Assembly (NCBI GenBank): GCA_025144245.1
Contig: JALXXC010000002.1
Location: 1-64,000 of the forward strand
Source: Corynebacterium sp. p3-SID1145
GTDB taxonomy: Bacteria; Actinomycetota; Actinomycetes; Mycobacteriales; Mycobacteriaceae
Reading direction: 5' to 3'
DNA: 64,000 bases
The notes under the pieces are model-generated. The model was given only the letters and a program-made list of their open reading frames with translations. It did no database searches and had not been told where the DNA came from. Positions 63,636 to 64,000 of the stretch are shown here, piece by piece. Position 1 is the stretch's first letter; each line of letters opens with the position of its first letter. Position numbers and translations under genes: made by a program.

Positions 63636-64000
63636 TTAGTTGTTGCCGTCGAGGTACCTCAAAGCGACGCGGGTGGACTGCTCGGCGGCGCCGCGGAGGA
63701 CGGGGTCGACATCGTCATACATCGCGTCGACAAGCTCGTTGATGCTCAGGTCCGTGCCGCGTTCCTCGCGCACCTGGCGGATCTGGTCGAGTCGGTAGTT
63801 TCGGCGGTCGATGTATTTTCGGGCGAACTCTGCAAGATCCTCACCTTCGGGGCCGTGGCCGGGCAGCAGCTTGATGCCGGCGCCCTCTTCCTCGAGCTTC
63901 GCGAGGGATTCGAGGTACGCGCCGAGGTCGCCGTCGGTCTCCGAAATCATGGTGGTGTGGCGGCCAGCAATGGTGTCGCCGGTGACAATGCCTTCGAGCT
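63636..64000 (-). CDS. MBL-fold metallo-hydrolase, C-terminal part (cut by window end)
   Basis: This is the C-terminal portion of a metallo-beta-lactamase fold hydrolase (Rv3677c-like by position next to glxR). The visible part reads GIVTGDTIAGRHTTMISETDG, then GDLGAYLESLAKL, LLPGHGPEG (metal His) and a helical C-terminus ending YLDGNN. The frame is open to the edge, so the start and the HxHxDH motif lie outside. The repeated 11-mer (63617-63627) is 9 bp past the stop. Confidence 0.85.
   Translation of the reverse strand, partial: LEGIVTGDTIAGRHTTMISETDGDLGAYLESLAKLEEEGAGIKLLPGHGPEGEDLAEFARKYIDRRNYRLDQIRQVREERGTDLSINELVDAMYDDVDPVLRGAAEQSTRVALRYLDGNN

Overview
The window is chromosomal DNA of a Corynebacterium (Mycobacteriales): high GC, mycothiol genes (mshA, S-(hydroxymethyl)mycothiol dehydrogenase), corynomycolyltransferases, actinobacterial sdhCAB, a fused rmlCD, glxR, and many leaderless transcripts. 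Gene order from about 40 kb onward follows the M. tuberculosis Rv3644c-Rv3677c block closely, with holB, adenylate cyclase, topA, cspA, helicase, Tad pilus genes, ssd, 6C RNA, HAD phosphatase, ephE, marP, NUDIX, tlpA, nth, crp/glxR and an MBL hydrolase.

Layout. 0-9 kb: mshA, a MinD/ParA ATPase, an acyl-CoA ligase, murB and small conserved actinobacterial genes. 9-19 kb: DUF445, the sdhCAB operon, an SRPBCC protein and lpd. 19-24 kb is an accessory pocket: a corynomycolyltransferase pseudogene with three frameshifts, an HNH (DUF222/13E12-type) element preceded by DnaA-box-like repeats, an IS21-type end remnant, a 41-residue peptide that by position and character is a candidate PorA-type mycomembrane porin, and an intact corynomycolyltransferase. 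24-38 kb: an S9 peptidase, a copper chaperone-like lipoprotein with a Tat-exported DyP peroxidase, the dTDP-rhamnose genes with two glycosyltransferases and a DUF2304 partner, a DsbA-like protein, the mycothiol-dependent formaldehyde dehydrogenase with an MBL hydrolase, and a secreted SGNH hydrolase. 38-40 kb: an acyl-CoA ligase with a large in-frame deletion, a DUF4442 protein and tRNA-Thr(CGU). 40-64 kb: the Rv3644c-Rv3677c-like block, interrupted near 62 kb by a second HNH element and a truncated IS21-family istA.

Main unexplained signal: the 11-mer CGTCGATAAGC occurs 19 times exactly by eye count (12 on +, 7 on -), about once per 3.4 kb. Base composition predicts roughly 0.03 occurrences. 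It is nearly always read as Val-Asp-Lys or Leu-Ile-Asp in one frame, with codons such as CTT and GAT that are otherwise uncommon here. It looks like a genome-wide DNA signal (uptake, recombination or nucleoid type) rather than protein conservation. Other notable points are about 19 leaderless starts of the form TANNNT-N6-9-ATG/GTG, three cases in which the upstream TAG stop is also the -10 box, two divergent promoters with overlapping -10 boxes, and a 6C small RNA flanked by DnaA boxes.
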